A stretch of 64,000 bases of DNA from Nageia nagi. Its lineage: Eukaryota; Pinophyta. The DNA is taken from assembly GCA_050084985.1 (NCBI GenBank), contig JBITNC010000002.1, positions 27,776,001 to 27,840,000 of the forward strand, read 5' to 3'. Under the pieces are notes generated by a model that was not told the origin of the DNA, made no database searches, and was given only the letters and a program-made list of their open reading frames with translations. Position 1 is the stretch's first letter; every line of letters starts with the position of its first letter. The translations under genes and the position numbers were made by a program. Below, piece by piece: positions 33,961 to 46,082 of the stretch.

Positions 33961-36680
33961 ATGCACATTTTTATTATATCTATTATGTTCTTAAATTAAA
34001 TATTAGTTGAATCGAAGTGGGAAGAAATTTGAATTCTACAAGGATAATATTTATATCAAGGATCCATGAAGGATAAATTTAGGATCATTATGGTTAGATT
34101 TATTAATGATATATTGAATATATTAAATCTTAAAAGGTTCACTATAAATAGTCTCATAAAAGGCTCTTATGATTTTCCTTAGGATTGGCATATAAGTAGT
34201 TGGCATGATGTTAGACATAGTGATAAAAATTAAAAATTAGAGAGATCAACATGATCTACATGGTGATAAATTTATGATATGTCTTCATAAAGATGATGGT
34301 GGAGGTGGTGATCTTCACATAAATAGTGGAAATGATAATTCTCACAAGGATTGTAATACTAATATGGATCATATTAGAGAATATATGTTTGATAGTTATG
34401 GATACATAACTCATTCAAAATATTATGTTTCTACATAGTATTTGGATAGAGTTGAGAGGAAGACTCATGGATTGATACATTAGGTAAATTTCCAACTCAT
34501 GGGAAGGATAAAGGAAAGGAAGAAATATTATAAATTTATTATATGTAATGGAAAATACCATAAAGACTAAGGATAAAGTTTTTGTTTAATGGAGATAAAT
34601 GATCATTATGTATAAGCCTTGAGAAAATCTACTTAACATCAATAGAGGGTACTAGGATGATGAAACCTTCATCTCTTTTATGGATAATGTTGATACCTTA
34701 AGTCTAACTTAAAGGAGGGTATTAAATATGAATATATACTTGGTGTTTGCCTTTTATTTATTGAACATAATAATATTTATAAATACTTAGGCAACATATA
34801 TTTGATTTCTATGTATGATATAAATGTATACATGGATAGGTAAATGAGACAATTAAGATTAAAATATCTTGTTGTGTAATCAAAAAAATCAATTATATAA
34901 CATGAATTAGTAGAACTTTATGTGTGTATTTAAGGGATACTTCTACCACTCATTGTATAGACATAATCCTTATTGATCTATATCAAATGATAATAAAAAG
35001 AGATAGGAAAGTTTGGCAAGGATATAAAAAATAGGTATAACTACATTTACCACAAGTAGTATTCCTTATATATAGATATCATTAGTGGTATTTACCCAAC
35101 TAGCATAGGATATGTCGAATTTAACCACTAGAATATGATTGATATTTTGAATTCAAAATTAGAGTTTCCTTATTGATCCATAAAATATAATGAAATGGGG
35201 ATTATAGGAGAGTAAGTTATATAGATAATCAAAGTGAGAATATAGATAACAAAAGAGGGCATAGTATATATATAGAGAGATTTAGATACAAATAAGTTTG
35301 AGATCCTAAAAATTATAGACTTTAATAGTAATAAAAAATTAAAGGAAAGATAAAAATATATAAATCTTGATCTTTAATCTATTTTTTAATTTTTAAAAGA
35401 AATAAATCATCATAAATTCATCAACTAACATGTCTCTATTTCATTATTTATATCTTCAAAAATCCTCTTTAATGATAGATCATCTATTAGGATCATCTAA
35501 CATAAAAGTAGTAAATAATTTATTATAATATAGTAATGAAAAAAATATAGTTAATCAAAGATAAACTTTACTAAGTATTAAATAAGATGAAATAATAAAA
35601 ATATGAAAATAGATTAGAAGATAATTTTGAGATGCAAGACATCATATTCTTAAGGAGTATCTTAATATCAACCAATCAAGATTGGATTTTATATGGAATG
35701 TCATGCCTTCCTCCTCCTTTTATAACTTGCGAAATAAAAAGAAGAATATTAGACAACATTTACATAATAATAAGATAATAATGATAATATCAACATTATT
35801 AAAGATATAATAGTGATAAAAAAGTTTTTATCCTCAATTAGCAAATGATTATCAAGTAACTAGCACAATAGACTTAATATTATTATTATTTGTATATTAT
35901 AAAAAAGGTTTCATTTAGATGTCATAAATATAATTTTATATTAAATAAAAAAATCATTTTTAGGTGTCTACAACTACAAACATATTTTCTATATTCAATA
36001 ATAATATTACACATATTCTTATAGTAATTCCCATTTTCATCTCTATTTTCTACATAGTTCTTGTATGTAAGCTTATGATACATTTCTTTAATATACTTAT
36101 TAACATATATCATATATAATTTTTCAATATTACACTTATTATTTAACCTTGTTTATATTTATTTGTAATATATTCATACTTTCATAATACTGGCCACTTA
36201 TTTCAAGACTTCAAATTTTATTTTCATAGCTAACTTTAGGATTGATATTTCATGATGTCTAGAGGCATTTCTACAGCTGCAAAATGGGGAGTGGAGTGCA
36301 TAGAAAAATGTTGCATGTAAGTCCATTCATTATACAATTGGTGAGAAAATAAAAAAAAATTACAAAGCTGACTTAAATAAACCAACACATCTTTTCAAAA
36401 AAATTGTATAAATATATACAAGAATATAAAATATTTATGCAAATTCAATCCATGAAATAGGAAGTCTACTATAATTTATTTATTGCTTCTATGTAAGATC
36501 TCACTCTCTTCTATTATATTTATTATCTTTAATATTTTGCTAAATTTAAAAAAAAATCATTGTAGAATTTTAAATTAGAGATCACAAATTTTAGATCATA
36601 GATTAAATATATAACATATTAAATATATTACAAATTAAATATACTATAGATTAAATATATTTTAGATTACACTTAGTATA
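33961..36680. other. AT-rich decayed DNA, no gene
   Basis: No frame with recognisable domains. It is probably very old transposon sequence. A possible gag-like piece around 34440-34620 is too broken to call. Confidence 0.4.
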
Positions 36681-37560
36681 TTTTTTTTGAATGAAAAAGA
36701 TCTTTCAATTAATATAAAATCTCTTTCATACAAAAAAAGGGTAGGTGGAATTAAGCACACCCTATGAAAACATTACAAATAAACTAAAAAGAATCCCCTT
36801 TAAACTAACTTTAAGTTAGGAATTCATTCAAGAAGAACAATACTGATGGAGTAGGGTGCATTCCCTCAATAATCAAGTAAGTTCCATAGATGTTGAACCT
36901 CCATGTTCACTTTCTCAACTTGAACAATAATCTACAACTAGCATTCATAGAAAATAACATATTTATCTACTAAAGAAAAGGAATATGAAGCTTCATGTCG
37001 AGCAAAAACAATATCATTCCTAACCTTCCAAAGAAGATATAAAATATTGAACCAAAAAATATGCCAAATTTCCTCCAAGGGTTCAAAGAACGGAATAGGG
37101 TCTCCTAATAACACATGAACCTAGGAACAAGGAGTAACCATAAAAGGCTAAAAGAATGAAAGAATCCAACTCTAAGTGGTTGAAGCTTTAGAACAAAACT
37201 AGAATACATGAGTGAAACTATCAAGATGCCCACAAAAAGCACATACTGGGTTGGCCACCCCCAAATATTGAAGCCTATGGCCAATAGGTAAGCCTTGATG
37301 CAACAAGATCCAAGCAAAAGAACTTTGTTTAGGGTCAAAGTATCAAACCCAAATTATAAAAAAATTAAACTCCATCTAGACTAGGTGGAAACAAGATCCC
37401 AACGATTGTTCAAATGCTCAAACATAGGAATAGTAGGAGATAACCAAATATAGCCTAATTTGCATTTAAACTTTTGACTATGGATATTCTTAGGCCAATG
37501 CTAATCATCCCACCAAGGCTTCTGAAAATGTCATCCTAGTTTCCTCCAAACAGAAAATGG
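36681..37560 (-). pseudogene. LINE (L1-type) 3' end with zf-RVT remnant
   Basis: On the minus strand, frames around 37330-37195 read LLHQGLPIGHRLQYLGVA and then CAFCGH plus FTHVF. This is the zf-RVT zinc-binding domain found after the reverse transcriptase of plant LINE-type elements. Further on, WFNILYLLWKVRNDIVF is typical of the last coding part. Several stops and frame changes break it. The minus-strand sequence ends in eight A residues (T run at 36681-36688), which fits a LINE poly(A) tail. No RT domain remains, so this is a 5'-truncated copy. Confidence 0.7.
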
Positions 37561-39384
37561 GATTTTTTCAAAGATGACATCAAAGGTAGCTTTATCATAA
37601 TTTTCATAAAGAGATTTTTTTAAATGTAATTTTTATTTCTACAATTAGTTTTATCTGTAAATTAGTTATACTAATGTTATATTTAAATTTTAATATGTTA
37701 TTTTTATTAGTTAGAAATATATTAATGTTATATTAAAATTTAGCAAGTACTTTGATACTTTAATGTTGATAATAATAATATATCTAATTTGATAGTTTTA
37801 CATAATCTAAAATTAGCTTTGATATAACCCCTTATATATCAAAAAATACTTAGAGATATCATTCTCGAGCTACCTATCTTAGCTATAGGAATGCCAAGAA
37901 ATGACATAGGTGCCTCTAAATGATATATCTCAGTGTTTTTTGATATATAAGATGTTATATCAATTCTAGTTTAATAACTTACATAAAATAAGTATGAAGA
38001 TCTCAATATAACACTTTTTATAAAATTTATTATATCTTCTAGTTAATTATTTTTAAAAATATGTAGCATATCCTTAAGATTGTAGATGCTTGAATTTAAT
38101 TTTTACTTATTTAAAAATTATATTTTAGGTATCAAGAAAATAATATTGAATATTGATATCATTTATGCTAAATTATATAATATTCTTTTAAAATATTATG
38201 CATGGTCCTAGTCATGCTAACTAAGAAATCTAGGCCTAAATAGGGAGCTCAATCTATAGAAGGATATATATGATGAGATATTCAACATCAAACCTTGGTA
38301 GAAAATAATTATTTCAGCTAGCATCTTTTGGTAACACCTATAAGAGTTTGAGTTATGGACTAAAATAATATTTTTAGATTCTATTCTACAATATCAAAGT
38401 TAGATTAGGATTCCATATATGTTGAATAACACAATGAGATTTTTAGAGAAGAAAAATTCATTATTGGGGTATGCATCAATGGATTACCTAAGCTAGGTTA
38501 TGCATAAATATATTTCCTATGAGTGAATCAAGATTCTAATTTTGAGATATATTGGTTTATCATTAAGTATAATCTTCTATTCTAACTTTTGATCAATAAT
38601 AATAGGTAAGTAAATGTATATGCACTACTAATTATTAATCAAAATTGAGTAATATTCATGTGCTTGTGAATCTTAATTAATTGATCCACTATAGATGAAT
38701 CTATTTTCCCAATTCAATATTCAAATGATGTTGGTACTTTATATGTTAGGCCAAAGCCTAAATAAGGGGAGAATGACTATTCTAATTTATTGTAGGATAG
38801 AGTGCAAGAAATGTTAAAAAGAGATGAGGGTGTACAAAAGGAATTAATATGAACCTCCTAAACTAGCTTGAGATTCCTTAGGTGGAATGGCTAGAAGAAT
38901 ATTTCAATTAATAGCCATTAATCCTATCACCTACTCAAGCTACCATTATCATATACAAAATTAACATATACAAACTATGTAATATTTTCCTCAATAATTA
39001 TAAAGTTCATACATAAGTGCAACACAATAATCTAATAACATCTAGAGGTAACACATCATAGAATAATTAAACATACTATTTTGGCATTGAATATTAGACT
39101 CTGTAACATTATAAATGGAAAATTTTAAAATATTTGATCTATATTTCATCAAAATAATCTATATATATAGCTAACTTTTCCATGAAAAAGAACTAATATA
39201 CTTAACTCATACTACAGAGAATGATTATATGTCAACTACATTAAAAGATAACCTTCAAAAAAAACTTGAACTATTATTTAGGAGGAATTCTAGGATTCTA
39301 GGGTGCCCCCTTCATAAATAATGCATGGTTTTTCCAAATCAGCTATCATACCTTATCTTTCTTCATTTAATCACCTATCTCTAG
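37561..39384. other. AT-rich DNA, no gene
   Basis: Nothing recognised. Its right end carries the target duplication TCTAG (39380-39384) of the next element. Confidence 0.45.
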
Positions 39385-40181
39385 TGTTTACAAATAAAAT
39401 TGAGCGTGCAAATAAGTAAATAGGAAAATATCTACAAACTCAATATTATCTGTATTCTAGCTACGGATAGCAATTTATTCTAGATAACAATAAATAACAA
39501 CATAACCAATTAAGAAGTGTAATTGTACCAACCAAGACTATAATTTGTGTACTTACCTCATGAAATGTACCTAACAACGAAAGATGCAAATATTGGCGAT
39601 GTAATGATGATAAGCTGCCTTTCCTACAACATCGTGACCTACAAGGATGCAAAAAGAGGACAGTGGGTGGTCCATTTCAGTGGTATAAGAGCACCGATGG
39701 TGTTCTTCTATTCACAAAGGAGCACCGGTGGCCTTCGTTTGATAGTTTTGACCTCTCGATTAAGTCCAGAACTTCAATGTAGATGTCTCAGATAGCAGTA
39801 TAATATCAGAATTGATCGTACATGTCAGGATAGCTCATGTAAGGAAGCACACAAACCATAGCCTTGTAGGCAGTACCAAGAGATACCTTAAGGGGTAGCC
39901 ACTTACAAGACCATACGTGGGATCATGTGTATCCTTGTTATTGTGGACTTACTATTAGATCCCTTATTTATATAGATAATAGATAATACCACCCATAGGT
40001 CAGCGTGCATCCACATAAATTCAAGATAACCCATGCAATATTCAAGATAACCCATGCAATATTCATATTCAAGCCAAACATTGATATTATCACTTTAATC
40101 CATTCAAGACATATAGTTAGGCCAAGCATATTTCATTAATTTATTGATTTAAAAACATAAATTCATTTTTATGTGTTAACA
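39385..40181 (-). repeat. 3' LTR of the PMD-carrying gypsy (797 bp)
   Basis: Plus-strand ends TGTTTACAAATA and TATGTGTTAACA. It is collinear with 46867-47744 but about 81 bp shorter, mainly because it has fewer copies of a 21-bp repeat (AAGATAACCCATGCAATATTC). Minus-strand TATA sequence TATATAAATA lies at 39974-39965. Confidence 0.92.
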
Positions 40182-40194
40182 GATGCCCCACTTT
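40182..40194 (-). other. polypurine tract of the PMD-carrying gypsy
   Basis: On the minus strand AAAGTGGGGCATC abuts the LTR start TGTTAACA. Confidence 0.7.
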
Positions 40195-40556
40195 GGATGT
40201 GAAATCGAAAGAAACATGAGGTGACTTGAGATTTTGCATTCAAAGTAAAAACACAATAACATAACAAACAATTTTGATAAGCAATGATAAACATTAACCA
40301 TTCTGAACTTAAACAACATCATGATAAAGCTTATTAGTACTAGATATAGGTTGAGAAAACTCCCTTTTGATATTACCTTGGGCATGCTTGCCCCTTGCAT
40401 TTTGCTGTAGAAGGTGATAGCCTGATATACCTGATAATCTGATAATCTTGCTGCAATGCTGATGACCCATGACAACAAACTTGACAACACACATGACAAT
40501 GACAGGACAGGTGACTTGACCACACATGTTGATCAGATGACAACTTGACAAGACCA

Positions 40557-40813
40557 CATCACAAGACAAAACATGACAACACATGACAACACACATGACC
40601 AACTCACAAGACAAGACATGATAACACATAACAACACACATAACCAACTCACAAGACAAGACATGATAACACACATGATCAACTCACAAGACATGATAAC
40701 ACACATGATCAACTCATAAGACATGATAACACACATGACCAACTCACAAGACAAGACATGATAACACGCATGATCAACTCACAAGACATGATAACACACA
40801 TGACCAACTCACA
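40557..40813. repeat. tandem array of about 32 bp (CACAAGACATGATAACACAC)
   Basis: About eight units made of CACAAGACATGATAACACAC and ATGACCAACT, with some carrying an extra ACAAG. Part of the element's 3' non-coding region. Confidence 0.85.
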
Positions 40814-40816
40814 GGG

Positions 40817-41297
40817 GAGAGCTAAGTTCCACACAATCGAGCCTTCGCACCAAGAGGTGTACTACAGTTGTATAAGAACTGAACTTCGCAAAATAATGAT
40901 AAGCTGATATGTGAGAGCTAAGTTCCACACAACTGAGCCTTCGCACCAAGAGGTGTACTGCAGTTGCATAAGAACCAAACTTTGCAAAATAATGATAAGC
41001 TAATATGTGAGAGCTAAGTTTCACACAATTGAGCCTTCGCACCGAGAGGTGTACTGCAGTTGCATAAGAACTGAACTCCACAAAATAAGTGATAAGCTGA
41101 TACATGAGAGCTAAGTTCTACACAACTAAGCCTTTGCACTAAGAAGTGTACTGCAGTTGCATAAGAACCGAACTCTGTAAAATAAGTGATAAGCTAATAC
41201 ATGAGAGCTAAGTTCCACACAATTGAGCCTCTGCACCAAAAGGTGTACTGTAGTTGCATAAGAACTGAACTTCGCAAAATAAGTGATAAACTGATGA
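40817..41297. repeat. five 96-97 bp tandem units
   Basis: Units start at 40817, 40913, 41009, 41106 and 41203 with GAGAGCTAAGTT. They contain GAGCCTTCGCACCAAGAGGT and end in GATAAGCTGATA. Because a unit is close to 32 codons, reading frames run through several units, but they are repeat by-products. Confidence 0.9.
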
Positions 41298-41541
41298 AGC
41301 TAACACTCCACTAAGAGGCATGATAAACTGATAATGGGAGCTGGAACTCCACTCATAAGCATGATAAGCTGATATCAGGAGCTGAAACTCCACTCATAGG
41401 CATGATAAGCTGATTATGGGAGCTGGGACTCCACTCATAGGCACATGATAAGCTAACAATGGGAGCTAGAACTCCACTCATATGCATGATAAGCTAATCA
41501 TGGGAGCTGGGACTCCACTCATAGGCATGATAAGCTGATGA
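41298..41541. repeat. six units of about 41 bp
   Basis: Unit core GGGAGCTGGAACTCCACTCA, then GCATGATAAGCTGAT. The tail ATGATAAGCTGAT is shared with the 97-bp units, so the two arrays probably arose from a common piece. Confidence 0.85.
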
Positions 41542-41861
41542 TTCAGGTTTGCAAACATGAAACTCAAAGCAATATTCTCTTGGATATAACATTCATCAAA
41601 CACCTATGATGCACCTATGATACTTAGATAAGCTAATTTTCTGGATAAAGGAATGCGGGTGGTCCTTTCTTTGTAGACTTAGAACATCGACAATCTTAAC
41701 CTAAGACCGTAGGTAGTCCTTTCCTTAAAGATTCATCGAAAACTGTGAAGATCAGGTCCCTGCAAATCACCCCTGAATTCCAAATTAATACCTATTTGCT
41801 CATCCATGTATACCCAATGCTTAAATTGAAATTCATCTTGAAATATGTGCCCTAACTTTTC

Positions 41862-41869
41862 TATAAAAG
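41862..41869 (+). promoter_or_regulatory. TATA box of the antisense PMD gene
   Basis: TATAAAAG within CTATAAAAGGGGCCCC, 144 bases before the ATG at 42013. The distance suits a plant gene with a 5' UTR of about 110-120 bases. Confidence 0.55.
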
Positions 41870-42084
41870 GGGCCCCACCCTTCCTCATTTGATCACCCTA
41901 TCATTTTCATAGCTGAGAGTATCCTAGAGCTTGAGAGACTAATTCGGAGAGGTTTAGCTGGTGATTTTGTCGCTATCACTAGGTGATTCTTCTTGTATTG
42001 CTACTACATGCTATGGCCCTACTGATCACACATAGAGATGGACACAAAGCTACCTTGGTGGTTGATTCTCCTGCTAGTCATCAG

Positions 42085-42467
42085 GTACATTGCATCTCCT
42101 ACCTCTTCCTTACTATGCTTTTGCTTGTTTTCAGATTTTAGCTGCCTATACACTGGTTTTCTGAATTGCCCCTAGGGTTTTCCTGTTGAATGCCCTAGCC
42201 TTTCATTTTTCCCTTTTCACTCTATTTTTTCATATTTTTGGTATCATGGCTGCACTATGCTCATCTGTACGAACCTACACCCTGAATTTCATTAACCTTC
42301 ATGCATGAAAATAGGACCGTTGGCAGTCCTTTTTACCCTAGTTTGGACCGTGGGTAGTCCTTTTCACCTGCTCTAGATCATGGGCGGTCCTCTTTACCAG
42401 TACTATTTTTACTATCTGTGTTTTATATCTTGATACTAACTTGCCTTTTGTCATTCTCTTCTTGCAG
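42085..42467 (+). other. intron 1 of the PMD pseudogene
   Basis: 383 bases with donor CAG|GTACAT and acceptor CTTCTTGCAG. It contains three copies of a short motif like GACCGTGGGTAGTCCTTTT (about 42312-42395). Two more lie upstream near 41650 and 41705. Confidence 0.7.
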
Positions 42468-43893
42468 GACCATGCATACCTTATGCGACCATCCGGTAAG
42501 AGTGCCACCTTCACCACTGCCCAACAGTGGCCATAAACTGATGCAGCCTGGAGCATTCTAGAGGACATTTCATTTAGCTACCTTGCATTTGCTGACTATG
42601 TGTTTCATGACCGCAACATGCTGGCAACTTTGATGGAGAGGTGGGATCCAAACTCCAACACCTTTCACCTTCCAACTGGTGAGATTACAGTGACACTAGA
42701 GGATATCTACAGGATCACTAGACTTCCTATCAGGGGGAGGCTAGTGAACATGGTTCCTGTTCCAAGCCTAGAACAGGCAGAGGTATGGGCTACATGGATG
42801 ACGGGGTCAGACGAAGTAAATCATAGGAAGAGGGGTGTGTCCCTAGTGAGACATGTGTCAGAGTATCCTCCAGCATGGGGCAATCTACGGATGAGACTCC
42901 TCATTACCTACCTTTTGGATGCTATTGTCTATCCAGACAAGAGTAGTGAGACCTTTCCTATGGGCATGGTTCCTATCATTCAGGACATGGTGACACACAG
43001 GCAGTGATATGCATGGTGCCTCGCAATACTAGCGCAACTCTATCATGACCTCCATGGCTTTACAGAGGTGGAGAGAGGTGGGAGACAGGTGGCTCATTCT
43101 ATGATTCTACAGGTGTGGGCATATGATCACATCATCATCTCTAGACTGATGACATTGCCCCTAGATCAGCCAGATGATGTACCCACCTAGCAACGATGGG
43201 TGAAGATAGAGGGACCCAATTTTCCTAACATGGACCTAGAGGGATGGCAGGTACAGTTTGACCTACTACAGGAGGCATAGATATACTGGCATCCCTATCG
43301 GGGAGGTGTGCCAGAGTGGGAGGAGGACATACAGGAGATGGCATGGGTGAGACACCTTACATACCTATAGGCACGTAGGGCACTAGTGGAGCCATACAGG
43401 CTAGAGTGAGTACTCTATTAGTTCAGCCTCCAATAGGGCATACCAGATGATTGCAGGATAGTGGTTTGCTACTATCGTAGTAGGCATCTCCCAGAGGACT
43501 ATGAGCCAGTACCTGACTAAGATTCAGATTGGGAGTCCCCTAGCGAGGACTCTAACCATGGGGTCGATGATGACATAGATGGACCTGATCACACAGAGGA
43601 CTACCTAGACTGGTGGAGGACACACCGTCCTCACCACATAGGCATTCATGATGCTGACCCGGGTGATGATGCATGGGAGGATGAAGACACAGGAGGCATA
43701 TAGACCGGATGGGATGCTCCCTTCACAGTGGGAGGGTGGGGAGGAGAGAGTAGCCTAACATATGCTCATGACACGTCTCTAGATGCAGGTCATGATGACA
43801 ATGAAGAGACTGATCCAGACCAAGATGAATATGAGCCTGAGTATGAGACGGATACAGATTGGGAGGAGGAAGACTATGATGAAGATGATGATG

Positions 43894-43984
43894 GTAACCT
43901 ATTTTCTCTTTTTACTTTGCTTTGATTTTCTACTTTTCATGATATGCAAAGGGGATAACACGATATGTTTATGCTATGTCACAG
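43894..43984 (+). other. intron 2 of the PMD pseudogene
   Basis: 91 bases with donor GATG|GTAACC and acceptor ATGTCACAG. Removing it joins the acidic linker to the coiled-coil exon in frame. Confidence 0.7.
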
Positions 43985-44280
43985 ATCTTGAGGTTGAGAT
44001 GGCTAAGTTGCATGGTCAAATCGATCAGAAGGATGAGGAGATTAGAGAGCTACAAATTCATCTATGGTTCAGAGGAGGGGATTATACCGGTATCTACTAG
44101 GACTTACAGGTGGCCAACAAGGAGATCAAGACCCTCTATGAGCAGCTTCGCTAGGCTGAGAGATAGATTGGCGAGGAGAAGGCATGCACAGAGAAGTACA
44201 AGGCATGGTACAGGGGTGGCACATCTAGCAGGGCTACTAGCTCTAGTGTAGGGGGAGGGGGGTCTAGTAGGAGATTCTAG

Positions 44281-44770
44281 ATCATTCTATGTAATCTCAT
44301 CCAGTTATATTGTAAACAAAAACATTTTGATCATGATATATATAAAACATAAATTTTGGTACCTGATTTGCTCTTGTACATGTATCTATGATGAATGAAT
44401 TTGATATTCTGTGATCCTTGAGAATGATGCCAATGACACAACCTAAAATTCTGACTTCCCATGCTACGAGAGTAATCAGTACCTTTTGCTTTCCTCTATT
44501 TTTCCACTAAAAGAGCACCGTCGATGGTCCTATTATCACCAAATACAACATCGATGCTCCTGTCATGATGTCATGAAGCCCTTCAATCTCTTGACCCTGA
44601 CATCCATTAAAGACCTGAACCAACTACTTGCTTTTCTCTTCTCTTTTTTATATATAATAATATAAATTTTGATCTACCAAATGATACCTCCAGAAGGCCT
44701 AGAGCTCCCACTGGTGCTAGCCTCATTCTATCATCCCTCTGACTATCTTTCTGATATCTTGATTCCTTTT
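44281..44770. other. spacer between PMD and gag 3' ends
   Basis: Here the antisense gene and the sense gag converge tail to tail. No third gene and no pol motif were found. Confidence 0.55.
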
Positions 44771-46082
44771 GTCATGTACCCCTAGGCAAATAGTATTCCA
44801 GTATTATGCTATGGCATAGGGTTCTTATATATCCCCAACTTTTCGTTATCTATGTGTACTGGAGCCTTCTTCTTTTCTTCTGGTTTGTTGAATGAGATAG
44901 CCTTCTTACCCACTAAATCCTGAATAACATCTTTGAATTTTTTACATTCACACGTCTTATGGCCATGACCCCTGTGATATCTACAAAACCCTCCTATAGT
45001 TCTTGTGTTTCTTTGATTTATTGGAGGTAACTAGATCAAACCTCTTTGCACCAATGATTGCAACAACTCATCATGATCTTCGGTGACTTTAGCATATACT
45101 CTAGGAGTCCTTTGTTTTGTAAGTTCTTGCGACTCTCTATTTGCTACAACTGTAGCTATCACTTTGGTTGGTATTGGCTTTTCATCTTTCTTATGCCCCC
45201 ATAAACCAATTTTCATCAAGTGTCTCTCTTTTTGAATCATGGATAGGATCACTTCTGCAAGGGGTTGTTCTAGATAGTTAAAAAATTTGAGCAGTACCTC
45301 ATCTCTTAATGACTTTATCAACATTTATTTCAACTCTTTTTCACTTAGCACTATGTATGTAGCCACTTTTTTCCAAGCTGCTACAAATTCTTCAAATGAT
45401 TGACTCTTCCCTTGTCTCATTCTAGCCAAATCCATGATAGCAGGTTTTTTCTTTATGCTGTACTGATACTGATCCAAGAATTCTTGTTTTAACTATCTAT
45501 AGCTGGTAATACTTTGGTCCTTTAAGTCATAAAACCATTCTAAAGCTTCTTCCCCTAAACTGAGCTGAAATAACCTGGCTAACATATCCTCATCTTGAAG
45601 GTGTCTATATGCTGCCTCTTCAAAAATTGTGATGTGCATCCTTGGATCACTTATACCATCGTACTTGCTGAATTTGATATCTTTTCCTTCCCATTTTCTT
45701 CTTCTGATTCTTGTGCAAAGAGGATGATTTTCTGTTAGATATTCATTTGCTTTTTCATCATGTAATAATGTTAACTTTTTGAGCTGTTCGGACATTACTT
45801 GAAGCTGGGCCATTCTTAGTTCTGCTATTTCTTTTTGCCTTTGCTTTTCTATGTCTTCCTGATCCAACTTCTCTTCTGGGGTTTTACACTCTCCTATCTC
45901 TTCTTCTTTCTCATAATCTAATGCTCCTGGGGCAAATCTTAAATTTTGTTCCCTCCATTCCTGTACTAGCTGCATTTCTAGTTCTCTTATAATGATCTCT
46001 TTTGCGCATGATTGCGATTTCTGATAAGACCCTATGCTGATAACCCTTTTTACCTCTGCTTCTTTGATCTCCTTCTCTCGAT
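44771..46082 (-). pseudogene. gypsy gag of the PMD-carrying element
   Basis: A single minus-strand frame, open from just after the ORF1 stop. After a charged, coiled-coil-like N-terminus (REKEIKEAE..., EKQRQKEIAELRMAQLQ) comes the Retrotrans_gag core with ARLFQLSLGEEALEWFYDL, LKQEFLDQYQYSIKKKPAIM and QGKSQSFEEFVAAWKKVA. A zinc-binding segment CRYHRGHGHKTCECKKFKD lies near 44960. In-frame stops occur at 45495-45493 (a likely Gln codon), 45327-45325, 45033-45031 and near the end. The frame ends without leading into a protease. Confidence 0.85.

Larger units (their letters stand above)
42013..44280 (+). pseudogene. plant mobile domain (PMD) gene, three exons, antisense to the element
   Basis: Exon 1 is 42013-42084 (24 codons, MALLITHRDG...), exon 2 42468-43893 and exon 3 43985-44280. 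Both introns have GT/AG ends and join in phase: CAG|GTACAT with TTGCAG|GAC, and GATG|GTAACC with CACAG|ATC. Exon 2 carries the PMD signature FHLPTGEITVTLEDIYRITR, then PIRGR and further family-like blocks, followed by an Asp/Glu-rich linker. Exon 3 is heptad-like (LEVEMAKLHGQIDQKDEEI) and ends in a Ser/Gly tail and TAG 44278-44280. PMD proteins such as MAIN/MAIL act in silencing and genome stability in host plants; PMD copies in transposons are also known. I count ten in-frame stops in exon 2 and three in exon 3, yet no frameshift. It is inactive as it stands. A function in the element's spread is inference. Confidence 0.85.

Noticed and set aside
40533-41393. Several minus-strand open frames with repeated residues
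   Set aside because: They are translations of tandem repeats whose unit length is close to a multiple of three.
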